DNA of 31,696 bases from B1-G15 sp964346135 (GTDB taxonomy: Archaea; Thermoproteota; Bathyarchaeia; Bathyarchaeales; Bathyarchaeaceae). The translations under genes and the position numbers were made by a program. Every line of letters starts with the position of its first letter. Within the stretch, counting starts at the first letter, position 1. The notes beneath the pieces were generated by a model that was not told where the DNA came from, did not search any database, and worked only from the letters and a program-made list of their open reading frames with translations. Location: the NCBI GenBank assembly GCA_964346135.1, contig CAYFTS010000122.1, positions 1 through 31,696 of the forward strand, read 5' to 3'. Positions 23,304 through 31,601 of this stretch are shown one piece after another.

Positions 23304-24350
23304 TTATTTGTACCAGTCTAAGCTTTCTTCTATGTAAGTGATTAGGGAGGCAAAGAACCTTTTTGTTTCACTGCTTAAACTTGTCTTACCAATCAGTTGC
23401 TTCGCTTTCTCGGCGTGTTCCTTCGACTTCTTCTTTGCAGCGTCTAGACCACCGCTTTCACTAATGGTCTGTCGAACCAACTCAAGACTCTCTATGCTGA
23501 TTTGTTTCTTAGCGGTTAGCTTCTTCAACGTGTTCACTCCCTTTTTATCTGCGAGCTTCAAAGCATAGATAATGTGCAACGGTTTCTTTCCAAGTAACAA
23601 GTCTCCGCCTGGCGGTCTGCCATACTGCTCCAAGGAGGCAAAAGTGTCTATGATATCGTCTTGGATATCAAACGAGTAACCCATGTGCATTGCAGCTTTC
23701 TCCAAGGCTTGAAGGTCAGTTGCTGGGGCGTTGCCCAGAATCGCTCCTATGAGAATTGTTGTTTTAAACAATGAAGCAGCTCTTTTTGAAGCCATAACGT
23801 ACCATTCATTAACACCTGGTTCCTTGTACTCAAAAAGCAGATCTAGTATTTGACTCTCATTCACGTCACGGTAACTTTCTGAAAGCAGCAATGCAACTTC
23901 ACCTAACTTTTTTTGACTGAAGCCTGAGTTTAGCATGAACTGAAGTGCCAGGGCATACATCGCGTCGCCGGTGAAAACTGTTGTCCCATTTCCCAGTCTT
24001 TCATCATGGTTTTTTGCAAGTAGTAGATGAAAGGTTTTTCTTCTTCTCCTGAAATCATCTTTATCAACCAGATCGTCGTGAACCAAAATGCAGTGGCGAT
24101 ACAACTCGATGCCAACGCAAACTTTTAAGATTTGTTCGTCGACATTACCTGTATAGCCTTTGTAAGTTAGTAGGGTGCTGCATGATGCAATTCTCTTCCC
24201 TTTTCTAAGCATGAACTCTTCCATGTTAGAGTAAACCTTTCCTATGAAGGGATGGTAAGCTTGCGCTACACTTTTAGCTTCAATGAAAAAATCTTTCATT
24301 TTTTCCTCAACAAGTTTACTATGACGATTTAACATCTCTTTCCAACTCAT
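23304..24350 (-). CDS. Polyprenyl (geranylgeranyl-type) diphosphate synthase
   Basis: Trans-prenyltransferase making the C20 or longer chain for archaeal ether lipids. The 348-residue protein has GKRIASCSTLLTYKG, the first aspartate-rich motif DDLVD (92-96) followed by RRRRKTFH, and the second motif DIQDDIIDTF followed by GGDLLLGKKPLH. Both metal sites are intact, so it should be active. Exact chain length cannot be read confidently. The ATG start gives a normal-length N terminus. It converges with the membrane cassette and is divergent from the adenosine-specific kinase. Confidence 0.93.
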   Translation of the reverse strand: MSWKEMLNRHSKLVEEKMKDFFIEAKSVAQAYHPFIGKVYSNMEEFMLRKGKRIASCSTLLTYKGYTGNVDEQILKVCVGIELYRHCILVHDDLVDKDDFRRRRKTFHLLLAKNHDERLGNGTTVFTGDAMYALALQFMLNSGFSQKKLGEVALLLSESYRDVNESQILDLLFEYKEPGVNEWYVMASKRAASLFKTTILIGAILGNAPATDLQALEKAAMHMGYSFDIQDDIIDTFASLEQYGRPPGGDLLLGKKPLHIIYALKLADKKGVNTLKKLTAKKQISIESLELVRQTISESGGLDAAKKKSKEHAEKAKQLIGKTSLSSETKRFFASLITYIEESLDWYK

Positions 24351-24442
24351 TTTATTTTCACCAATTTTTCCTTTAACGAATTTAAACTGATAAGTTTCAT
24401 TTAATAGGATTGGTAAAACCTACAGTGTGTGGTGAGAAAAAA

Positions 24443-24925
24443 TTGGAGCTTCAAGTAGTGAAGATAGAAATGCCCAAAGAATGTAACGTGGTGCTGGGGA
24501 TGGCACATTTCATCAAAACCGTTGAAGACCTTTACGAGGCACTGGTGAACTCTGTTCCAAACATTAAGTTTGGCATTGGTTTTTGCGAGAGTTCTGGACC
24601 TTGTTTAGTGAGATGTGAAGGCAATGATGAGGAACTGAAGAAGTTAGCGTCACAACACGCGTTTAAGTTGGGATGCGGACACTGTTTCATCATTTTCATA
24701 AAAAATGCGTATCCCATTAACGTTTTGCAGAAAATTAAACAGGTTTCCGAAGTCTGTAATATCTACGCTGCGACAGCAAACCCGTTGGAGGTCATTGTGA
24801 CAGAAACAGGGCAAGGTAGAGGAATTCTAGGTGTTGTTGATGGCTTAAAGAGTAAGGGAATTGAGACAGAACAGGATGTTAAGGCAAGGAAGGAGTTTCT
24901 GAGGAAAATTGGCTACAAACTGTAA
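24443..24925 (+). CDS. Adenosine-specific kinase family protein (COG1839)
   Basis: Matches the archaeal/bacterial adenosine-specific kinase family almost throughout: NVVLGMAHFIKTVEDLYEAL, NIKFGIGFCESSGPCLVR, GNDEELKKLA, NAYPINVLQKIKQVSEVC, and ATANPLEVIVTETGQGRGIL, ending RKEFLRKIGYKL. Proposed to bind or phosphorylate adenosine; the physiological role is poorly known. I chose TTG 24443 (LELQVVKIEMP), six bases after GGTGAG and equal to the family's usual N terminus, over the upstream TTG 24410. Confidence 0.88.
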   Translation: MELQVVKIEMPKECNVVLGMAHFIKTVEDLYEALVNSVPNIKFGIGFCESSGPCLVRCEGNDEELKKLASQHAFKLGCGHCFIIFIKNAYPINVLQKIKQVSEVCNIYAATANPLEVIVTETGQGRGILGVVDGLKSKGIETEQDVKARKEFLRKIGYKL

Positions 24926-24981
24926 CTGTTAACTATCTCCTAATTGGTGGAGAAGGAAAACCTACAGCACTAAATGAAGGC

Positions 24982-24995
24982 TTATGCGCGCATAA
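24982..24995. repeat. 14-base perfect palindrome TTATGCGCGCATAA
   Basis: Self-complementary sequence in the 238-base spacer before the surface protein gene. Nearby are AACATT-N4-AATGTT (about 25005-25020) and a direct repeat CTGTATCAAAA present twice (about 25024-25046). Together these could form a regulatory region for the gene at 25164 or a transcription end signal for 24925. Function is inferred. Confidence 0.4.
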
Positions 24996-25163
24996 TTGTA
25001 TGTAACATTAAACAATGTTAAACTGTATCAAAAGCTGTATCAAAACTATAACAATTCACTTTTTTCAAGGGAGCGCAGATCAGGTTTTGATTCCGATGTG
25101 GATTCTGGATTCATAACTCTTTTTAGTTGTTCCGTCAAATTGCTAAACTGAAGGTAAAAGAAA

Positions 25164-26837
25164 ATGTCTGTTGAATCCATTTTTAGAAAAATAACGCGTT
25201 CAAAATTGTCCATGATAATTTCTGTTTGCTTGTTGCTTACAACAGCCTTGTCAATAGTTACTGTTAGGGCAGCTCCCATCACTGTAACGGTCACGCCGAC
25301 CAGTGGACCCGTTGGAAGCACCATAATAGTTTCTGGAGGAGATGCTTCGCCCAACGGTGAAGTAGGAGTATACCTGAATAGCTTCATCTTCATGGCGACA
25401 ACAACAGCAAATACTACCGGAGAATTCTCCGTCAAAATTACCGTGCCTGCCATTTCCGCAGACATCTATGACATAATGGTTGTTGACGTAGAGACTGGAG
25501 ACATGGATTCAGCCAGCTTCACAGTTCAGCCTAAGATCGTCCTGACACCTGAAGAGGGATCACACGAGGAACCAGTAATCGTGAACGGCTACGGCTTCAG
25601 AGTCTTCACCTTGATAACCATACTTTTCAATGAGACGGATGTGACTCCTGTTCCACAACCGCGAACAGACAACCTGGGAAATTTTGAAGCCAACTTCACC
25701 GTTCCCATGATGCCGAATGGAACATACCCTGTCAAGGTAGATGATGGAACAAACAATGCTTCAGCGTTATTCATCGTTGTTCCGAAGATTACATTATCCC
25801 CGAAAACAAGCGGTCCTCCAGGAACCTTAGTCACGGTATTCGGTACAGGATTTGCGGCGTCAGCGAACATCACAGTCAAATTTGACACGATAGACGTAAC
25901 TAGCTACGGTGGATTGGTTACAGGGCCTCAGGGAGCATTCATGCTCCCGGGCTTCTTCGTTCCAGACACCGCTAACGGCACTCACCTAGTCAATGCCACT
26001 GATGAAACTGGAATTTCAACTGTTGCCCAATTCATAGTGCCATCTCCTTTCATGATCTTGACACCAAATTCAACTTTTGGATCATCCACAGTCAATGCCA
26101 TTGGAGTAGGTTTTCCGCCGTACACTCCTATACTGCTATACTTGGAGGACATCCTTCTGGTCGACCTGATGGATCTAATGATGACAGGTCAAACAATGTT
26201 CGCAGACGAGCATGGATCTTACCAGTATTCCTTCGTCGTTCCCATTGGGATTCCAGGAGTCTACACTGTTACGGCTTATAGCGTGCGGTCGGGAGGTGTA
26301 AGCCTGATGATCGATGAGGAAGTGGCTTCAGCCGCGCTCACAATAGTTGAGGACCCTCTATTAGCAGAGATTGAAGATAACATAGAGACAATGGAAGCCA
26401 ACATAACTGATATCAACGCTAGACTGGTTGGCATCGAAGGAACAGTGGCAATAATAGAGACGGACCTGGGAACAATAGAAGCCGATTTATCTGACATACA
26501 ACTGAACGTCACAGAGATCAATGGAGATGTTGCCACAATAGAGACGACGCTGGGAACAATCGAGGGAAGAATAACATCAATTGAGGGAGACACAGCAACA
26601 ATCGAAACAGAATTGGGCACAGTTAAGGCTGACATATCCCACCTTAAAGGAGTCCAGGAAACCTTCACTGTTCCGTTATATGCCGCCGTAGCTCTAGCAG
26701 CAATAGCAGCTGCTGGAACAGTCCTCATGATGATTTTGACACGACGAAAAAGCAGTGCACCCTCGCAAAGTAACATTGAAAGCGTACAACCGCGCACGCC
26801 ACTTACGAGAAAACGCGCTTCCTCAAGAAAAGAATAG
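25164..26837 (+). CDS. Secreted, membrane-anchored surface protein with Ig/TIG-like repeats and a coiled-coil stalk
   Basis: A 557-residue protein. The signal peptide (SKLSMIISVCLLLTTALSIV) probably ends near the VRAAP segment at residues 34-38. Four to five Ig/TIG-like beta domains follow, each opening with a phrase such as VTPTSGPVGSTIIVSG, LTPEEGSHEEPVIVNGYGF or LSPKTSGPPGTLVTVFGTGF, with many N-x-S/T sequons. Residues ~395-495 are a regular heptad stalk with recurring units (IETDLGTIEADLSDI, IETTLGTIEGRITSI, IETELGTVKADISHL). A C-terminal helix (YAAVALAAIAAAGTVLMMIL) and a basic tail anchor it. It probably projects from the membrane as an S-layer-associated or adhesive fibre. It is convergent with the flavin oxidoreductase. 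Confidence 0.8.
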   Translation: MSVESIFRKITRSKLSMIISVCLLLTTALSIVTVRAAPITVTVTPTSGPVGSTIIVSGGDASPNGEVGVYLNSFIFMATTTANTTGEFSVKITVPAISADIYDIMVVDVETGDMDSASFTVQPKIVLTPEEGSHEEPVIVNGYGFRVFTLITILFNETDVTPVPQPRTDNLGNFEANFTVPMMPNGTYPVKVDDGTNNASALFIVVPKITLSPKTSGPPGTLVTVFGTGFAASANITVKFDTIDVTSYGGLVTGPQGAFMLPGFFVPDTANGTHLVNATDETGISTVAQFIVPSPFMILTPNSTFGSSTVNAIGVGFPPYTPILLYLEDILLVDLMDLMMTGQTMFADEHGSYQYSFVVPIGIPGVYTVTAYSVRSGGVSLMIDEEVASAALTIVEDPLLAEIEDNIETMEANITDINARLVGIEGTVAIIETDLGTIEADLSDIQLNVTEINGDVATIETTLGTIEGRITSIEGDTATIETELGTVKADISHLKGVQETFTVPLYAAVALAAIAAAGTVLMMILTRRKSSAPSQSNIESVQPRTPLTRKRASSRKE

Positions 26838-26860
26838 ACAATGTCCGTCTAATGCCTTTT

Positions 26861-27889
26861 CTATGCGCGCGTAGAGAATTCGCGTTTCTTCAAGGTTTTG
26901 ATGGCGCTTATCGCCCAGTCTGGATCTTTTAGAAGTGCTCTGCCAACAGCTGCTAGGTCGATGCGTCTTTCCCGTATTAAGCTATCTGCGTATTCTGGTT
27001 CTGTGATTCCTCCTACTCCGATGACGGGTATGTTTACCCTTTTTTTGATTTTTTGGGCTTGAGAAATGAAGTAGCCTCGAGTGCTCTGGAAGTTGGCAGG
27101 GCGGCTGCCACACATACCTCCAGAAACGTCGATGATGTCTACCCCAGCTTTTTCCAGCTTCGAAGCGAATTTCTCCGAGTCTTCGATTTGGACTCCCGCA
27201 GGGTCCAGATCGCATGAGCCTAAACGGTATAGAAGAAGTCTTCCTCCAACTTTTTCCTTAACTCTTTCAACAACCTGTAGAGGAAAAAGCATTCTGTTTT
27301 CCAAAGAACCCCCATATTTATCGCTGCGTCGATTAGTTAGAGGTGACCAGAATTGGTTGAGGAGAAAACCGTGGGCTCCGTGAACTTCGACTCCGTCGAA
27401 ACCTGCTTTCATTGCTCTCTCAGCAGCCTTGGTGAAGGCTTCGGTTAAGGCTTCAATCTCTTCAACTTTGAGTTCTCTGGCGTTTCCACTGGCTGTAGGC
27501 GCAACGGGTTTTTTTCCCGTGACTTCTTTGCTGGCGGTTCTTCCCGCATGATTGATCTGAACAACGAGAGGGGTACCCGTAGCGTGTACGCTACTTGAAA
27601 GTTTCTCCAGGCCAGAGAGCAAGCGGTCATTGTATATTCCTAGCTGTCTTTCGCTGACCTTTCCGTCAAGGGATAAATAACTATGCTCAACAATCAACAG
27701 ACCCAGCGCCTTTGAACGTCTAGTATAATGCTGAACGAGCTTGTCAGTTACAGCTCCTTCAATGGTGGCTAAACTGGTTTGCATGGGAGGCATAACAATG
27801 CGGTTCTTAAGTGTTAATCCCTTCACTTCCGAATGGTCCAAGAGACCTGCCAAAATAAACATCCCTTCACATGTTCTAGGCGAACACAT
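26861..27889 (-). CDS. Old Yellow Enzyme-family NADH:flavin oxidoreductase
   Basis: An FMN-binding TIM-barrel reductase of activated C=C bonds. It has LKNRIVMPPMQTSLAT at the N terminus, VVQINHAGRTAS, FDGVEVHGAHGFLLNQFWSP (the substrate-anion-binding His pair), TNRRSDKYGGSLENR, and the phosphate-binding IPVIGVGGITEPEYAD plus AAVGRALLKDP. At 342 residues it has only the barrel and lacks the Fe-S and FAD/NAD domains of 2,4-dienoyl-CoA reductase types. The start may be ATG 27889 or, matching family length better, the ATG at codon 10. The substrate is unknown. Confidence 0.92.
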   Translation of the reverse strand: MCSPRTCEGMFILAGLLDHSEVKGLTLKNRIVMPPMQTSLATIEGAVTDKLVQHYTRRSKALGLLIVEHSYLSLDGKVSERQLGIYNDRLLSGLEKLSSSVHATGTPLVVQINHAGRTASKEVTGKKPVAPTASGNARELKVEEIEALTEAFTKAAERAMKAGFDGVEVHGAHGFLLNQFWSPLTNRRSDKYGGSLENRMLFPLQVVERVKEKVGGRLLLYRLGSCDLDPAGVQIEDSEKFASKLEKAGVDIIDVSGGMCGSRPANFQSTRGYFISQAQKIKKRVNIPVIGVGGITEPEYADSLIRERRIDLAAVGRALLKDPDWAISAIKTLKKREFSTRA

Positions 27890-28029
27890 TCAAAAAGCTT
27901 TCAATGCGCACGTATGTGGAAGAATGAACCAGACACCAGTTATAGAAGAATATATCGGGTTCTGAAACGTGTAGAACGTTGAAACAGCCCTTAATAACAA
28001 TTGTATGAATATTAGTTTTGTGTAAGAAA

Positions 28030-28140
28030 ATGTTAGAACACTTAGCCATGTTTGGTGTCCAAGCACTAATCTGTCTTTTTTGGGCAACTCTATTTGGAGT
28101 AGTAGTTGTCGGTGTGACTTACACAAAAATGGACACCTGA
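28030..28140 (+). CDS. Possible 36-residue single-helix membrane protein
   Basis: ATG 28030 opens MLEHLAMFGVQALICLFWAT, continuing as a hydrophobic helix (LFGVVVVGV) and ending YTKMDT. It would be one membrane helix. No clear ribosome binding site and no known family; it lies in a long gene-poor stretch, so it may be chance. Confidence 0.2.
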   Translation: MLEHLAMFGVQALICLFWATLFGVVVVGVTYTKMDT

Positions 28141-28720
28141 AACTCGCGTGTGCGTGTGGAAATCCCTCCTTCACCTCCCATATCCGTCTCACGCGCACAC
28201 GTTCTTCTGGACGACCCAAAAGTTGTGTGGCTTGGCTTATGGCAAACCTGGGAACAGCCACTCAACGCCCGACAAAAATTGTGCGCAGTTAATTTTTCCT
28301 CTTGTTGTTTGGCAAAAAATCATACGCTATGGCTGTACGCTCTATATATAGGACGTAAGTTAGGCCCTAGATCCATGACGTGCGCGCAGACTGCTTTTAA
28401 ATAAACATTGCCAACAACAACTTCTAAAATTGTGGCTCTAAGTGAGCTTGCGCTTACTGGGCTAAAGCTCTCGTTTATTGACCCTACTTTTTGTTGCAGT
28501 TGTTGTTTTCTTCCTACGTTTTGTACCAACAACAACTCCCAATCGCCTCAGTTTTATGTATTAAGTGATCACGGAAACGTGGTTAAAGGTAGTAGTGCGT
28601 GAGTTCTCAGATTTTCGAACCATTACTTCCAAGCTTGACCTGTGGTTGTCGTCGTCCAACAAAAAACTGCGTGCGCATTAGAGAAAGGATAAATAACGAA
28701 GAAACTGTCTTATTTTTTTA
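28141..28720. repeat. Gene-poor stretch with TTG/CAA-rich repeats
   Basis: No convincing gene; several overlapping frames here look like noise. CCAACAACAACT occurs at 28411-28422 and 28526-28537, and AGTTGTTGTT (28499-28508) forms a perfect 10-base hairpin arm with the second copy. AGTGAGC-TTGC-GCTTACT (28441-28458) is another small hairpin. These could belong to a non-coding RNA or a decayed element. No standard archaeal RNA gene was recognised. Confidence 0.35.
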
Positions 28721-28961
28721 GGGTTCAGGTAGAGATCATTTTATCAAGAGTTGTTATTGTTAAAGGGAGTAGAAGTCATGAACCCGTTTTGCGAGCCTTT
28801 GACCTCATTGAATAGAGGGCACTAATGACGGGTTGGGATATGGTACTTGTCAAAGTTAACTGCATCACCCCAAGATTTGGGACACTGGCGCAACTACAGA
28901 TTCAATCGTCGTTGAAGTCATAATCTTGAAGCTAAAGAATCTTGCTGTCGATTTTATTTAA
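28721..28961 (+). pseudogene. N-terminal remnant of a DUF362 protein
   Basis: The frame reads VEIILSRVVIVKGSRSHEPV, LRAFDLIE, then an in-frame TAG (28813-28815), then ALMTGWDMVLVKVNCITP. The VLVKVNCITP phrase corresponds to the DUF362 core (VLIKPNLV). One base missing in the C4 run (28867-28870) shifts the frame, after which DTGATTDSIVVEVIILKLKN continues the DUF362 pattern (TTDPxVVxAVI), ending TAA at 28959-28961. The remaining ~200 residues, including any Fe-S part, are absent. It is a clear decayed fragment. Confidence 0.65.
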
Positions 28962-29264
28962 CTCTACAGACAACAGCTTTATCATATCTTATTAAGAGGA
29001 AGTTTTCATATGAAGTTTCTCCTGAATTTCTGAATCCATGCGAAAACCGAGGTTTGAATCAACTGTGGGTTACCTCCTTAAATCACTTAGGGGTTAATTC
29101 AGGAGTTGGTGCTTCACCATCAGATATTGTGTTCATGCAATAGAAGCGCTGAGAACGTTGCTGTTAACAGGTGTTAACGGCAACATTACTGCAACAAGAG
29201 TCCTCAAATTCTCATTCTGTAGTATCATAGATAATCAAATAATGCAACTCTTTTCACTTCAACG

Positions 29265-29807
29265 TCAAATTATTAGTTCTTCGAGTATGGAGAAAGTGCT
29301 TTCCTTTCGTGATCGCCTTTTAAGGTCTTTCATGTTGACTTCAGTGTACCTTAATATTGCCTTTACGTCATCCTTATCTTTAAGAGCTCTCTCTTTTGGG
29401 ATTGTTGCTTTTATCATACGGAGCTTTGATATAATTAATCCTTCAGGAGTTTGATAGAAGGTTGGCAAACCTAAAATTGTCCCAGGTTTCTTCTCAAGTT
29501 TTTTATCTGAGAGTATTATGTCAAGAGTGAAGGGTGTTTTCTTGTCCTTAAGGGTGATGATTCTAAAGCCAGATTTAGTTGCATCGTCAATTTTTCGCTC
29601 ATCAACTTGTATTTCAGCCTTCCTTAATGGCGCGACAAGATGGGTTTGCAGTTCTTTTTGAGCGCTTTTAACCACGATGTCTATGTCCATGGTGGTTCGA
29701 GGCGTGCCATAATAGCTTGCTGCTAAAGCGCCAGTAAACATGTAGTCGATTCCAGCGGTGTTAAAATTTTTGACTATTCTTCTGATTAAATCTTCAAATC
29801 TATCCAC
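29265..29807 (-). CDS. Nucleotidyltransferase of the MNT/AbiEii-like superfamily
   Basis: A 180-residue protein with the Pol-beta nucleotidyltransferase core: FTGALAASYYGTPRTTMDID (GA start and D-x-D metal pair) followed by IVVKSAQKELQTHLVAPLRK, then FTLDIILSD with the third acidic residue, and a helical end (LIISKLRMIKATIPKERALK, KDDVKAILRYTEV). This is the layout of the DUF6036/AbiEii-like group. It lies three bases after a 60-residue partner gene. Such pairs are common in archaeal accessory regions and resemble toxin-antitoxin modules. The transferred nucleotide and target are unknown. Confidence 0.78.
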   Translation of the reverse strand: MDRFEDLIRRIVKNFNTAGIDYMFTGALAASYYGTPRTTMDIDIVVKSAQKELQTHLVAPLRKAEIQVDERKIDDATKSGFRIITLKDKKTPFTLDIILSDKKLEKKPGTILGLPTFYQTPEGLIISKLRMIKATIPKERALKDKDDVKAILRYTEVNMKDLKRRSRKESTFSILEELII

Positions 29808-29810
29808 TTT

Positions 29811-29993
29811 CTAAACCTCATGATGACGCCGCTTTTTATACGTGATTCTTGCCCTAACCTTTTCTAGGAGCTCTTTTTCTTTGATTGTCTCATCTTGATC
29901 CTTAAGCGCATCAGCACAAATACAGATACATGCATCAATCATGCTTATTGAGAGATTCACCTTTTCTTCAGGCTTCAAAGTTTCAAGAGTCAA
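29811..29993 (-). CDS. Small partner protein of the nucleotidyltransferase
   Basis: A 60-residue protein reading MTLETLKPEEKVNLSISMID, then an ACICICADALKD stretch and a basic helix ending KKRRHHEV. The pattern LKPEEK, helix, KxxLLEKVRARI resembles small proteins that recur just upstream of archaeal nucleotidyltransferase genes. The start is TTG 29991-29993, with GGTG close upstream. A role as antitoxin or as a regulatory subunit is plausible by context only. Confidence 0.55.
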   Translation of the reverse strand: MTLETLKPEEKVNLSISMIDACICICADALKDQDETIKEKELLEKVRARITYKKRRHHEV

Positions 29994-30286
29994 CTACACC
30001 ACTAATATTCTAAGTGATGTTTTAGCCTTAAGAAGTTTAAGTGAGCCTCCAAGATCGTTAGTTGTACATTTACTAACCCAACGCAAATGGCGTATAACTT
30101 GTTTCACGTAGAAGAAAACGCACAACTCGACGAGCCCGAGAATAAATAAAGCATTTGAACTCTGCTTTGTCTGATTTAGAATTGTGAAGAAAAACTGAGA
30201 GTGTTTTTTGTTACATACGAAAGTATGAATTTTCCGAAATCTAGGAGGTGGTTTGGAAAAGTTTTCGGTGCATGTGCAACGCAGCT
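29994..30286. other. Spacer without convincing gene
   Basis: A 98-codon minus-strand frame fills this spacer, but it has a poor protein-like pattern and no recognised motif, so I treat it as noncoding. The nucleotidyltransferase pair's promoter should lie here. Confidence 0.35.
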
Positions 30287-31252
30287 TCACCTTTGTCTAA
30301 GCAGGTTAGTCAAGTAGTCAATTGATATGTTTGCTCCGCTGACTATTACCGCAATTTTCTTTTTGATTTGCGGGTGATATTTGAATAGAAGGGCTGCAGA
30401 GGAAGTTGCTCCGGAAGGTTCCGTTAGTATGTGAGCCTCTTGTAAGAGTGCCAATACGGCTTGGCCGATTTCACGTTCAGTTACTAACAGAAAGTCATCT
30501 ACATGTTTCCGAATTATTCTGAAGGTTAGGTCAAGTGGTTTCTTTGCAGCTAAACCATCTGCGGCTGTGTTTACAGAGTGTACTTCCACGATTTTTCCTG
30601 CCTTCCAAGACTTGTAGACAGCCGGCGATCCTTCAGGTTGAACTCCAACGATTTTAATATTTGGATTAAACGTTTTTGCGGCAACACATATTCCGGATAT
30701 GAGGCCGCCGCCACCTACGGGCACGATGATTGTGTCTAGGTCTGGCACATCTTCGAGTAATTCTAGGCCAATGGTTCCTTGTCCAGCGATCACGAAGTTG
30801 TCGTTGAAAGGGTGCACAAAAGTTGCGCTAGTTTCCTTCTGTATCCTCACAGCTTCTGAGTGCGCTTCATCGTAGCTTTCTCCGTATTTCACAACTTTGG
30901 CTCCATAGCTTTTTATGGCTTTCACCTTTTCTTTGACTGCGTTTTTGGGCACAACAACTACTGCTTTAACTCCGAAAATCTTGGCTGCGTAGGCGACTGA
31001 TAATCCATGGTTTCCAGAAGAAGATGTAACTAGTCCCTTTTTCAGTTCAGACTGGGAGAGGCTACATATCTTATTGATTGCTCCTCTTATCTTGAAAACC
31101 CCTACAGACTGAAAACATTCAAGTTTCAAGTATACTTCTGCGCCTGTTCGCTGGCTGAAAATCGCTGAACGGCAAGTTGGAGTTCGAATAACGAAGTTTC
31201 TTATTCTCCTACGGGCTTCCAGTATGTTGCGGATATCCAAATCTTCTTTCAT
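30287..31252 (-). CDS. Threonine/serine dehydratase (PLP-dependent), catabolic type
   Basis: Deaminates threonine or serine to the 2-oxo acid. The 321-residue fold type II PLP enzyme has the PLP lysine (Lys 54) in FKIRGAINK, the substrate loop TSSSGNHGLSVAYAA, the phosphate-binding glycine loop VPVGGGGLISGI, and the late SGANIS. It lacks the C-terminal ACT-like domain of biosynthetic IlvA, so isoleucine feedback is not expected. The start ATG is at 31250-31252. A serine racemase-like activity cannot be excluded by sequence alone. Confidence 0.92.
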   Translation of the reverse strand: MKEDLDIRNILEARRRIRNFVIRTPTCRSAIFSQRTGAEVYLKLECFQSVGVFKIRGAINKICSLSQSELKKGLVTSSSGNHGLSVAYAAKIFGVKAVVVVPKNAVKEKVKAIKSYGAKVVKYGESYDEAHSEAVRIQKETSATFVHPFNDNFVIAGQGTIGLELLEDVPDLDTIIVPVGGGGLISGICVAAKTFNPNIKIVGVQPEGSPAVYKSWKAGKIVEVHSVNTAADGLAAKKPLDLTFRIIRKHVDDFLLVTEREIGQAVLALLQEAHILTEPSGATSSAALLFKYHPQIKKKIAVIVSGANISIDYLTNLLRQR

Positions 31253-31601
31253 CAGCTAAGTCTTCACTCCTCTTCAATTCCGTGCTAGATGGCGTATCAT
31301 TTCGCATGCATGCAAGAAGAAGGTTGAAATTTAAGTTTTGTGTGTGTTGGGGGTTAAAATTTAATCCAACCAACCAACCAAAACGGACGACGGGAGAAAC
31401 GGCGACCAACGGCTAACGGACGACCTGTAACCTGTATACTGGATTTGGGTACTAGTGTGTTTTCGTGATAGAGGTGCCTCTAACCCTAAATCTCACGTCT
31501 CGCTTTGTGAGGCTAGAAGACACACATGGTGAAAACTTGACACCACAAGCTTCTTATGTTCCTTTGGCGATTCAAAACAAAATATTGTTGGGGGATGTAG
31601 C
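31253..31601. other. Noncoding spacer with short repeats
   Basis: No gene seen. It contains the tetranucleotide run CCAACCAACCAACCAAAA (about 31365-31382) and ACGGACGAC twice within the next 60 bases. It should hold the divergent promoters of the dehydratase and the gene starting at 31602. Confidence 0.4.

Noticed and set aside
27890..28261. 123-codon minus-strand frame in the gene-poor region
   Set aside because: Protein-like pattern is poor, no motif, no ribosome binding site, and it overlaps other equally long noise frames.
28141..28720. CRISPR array suggested by repeated CCAACAACAACT
   Set aside because: Only two copies, no regular spacing, and no cas genes.
29050..29080. tRNA T-arm-like GGTTTGAATC
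   Set aside because: No pairing T stem or acceptor stem can be built around it.
28021..29264. SRP RNA, RNase P RNA or another standard RNA gene in the long gene-poor region
   Set aside because: None of the conserved core sequences of these RNAs were seen on either strand.
29994..30290. 98-codon minus-strand frame before the nucleotidyltransferase pair
   Set aside because: Mixed Cys/Phe/Asn-rich composition without a fold pattern; looks like AT-rich noise.
31209..31409. 66-codon minus-strand frame overlapping the dehydratase start
   Set aside because: Runs through the low-complexity CCAACC repeats and overlaps a certain gene in another frame.
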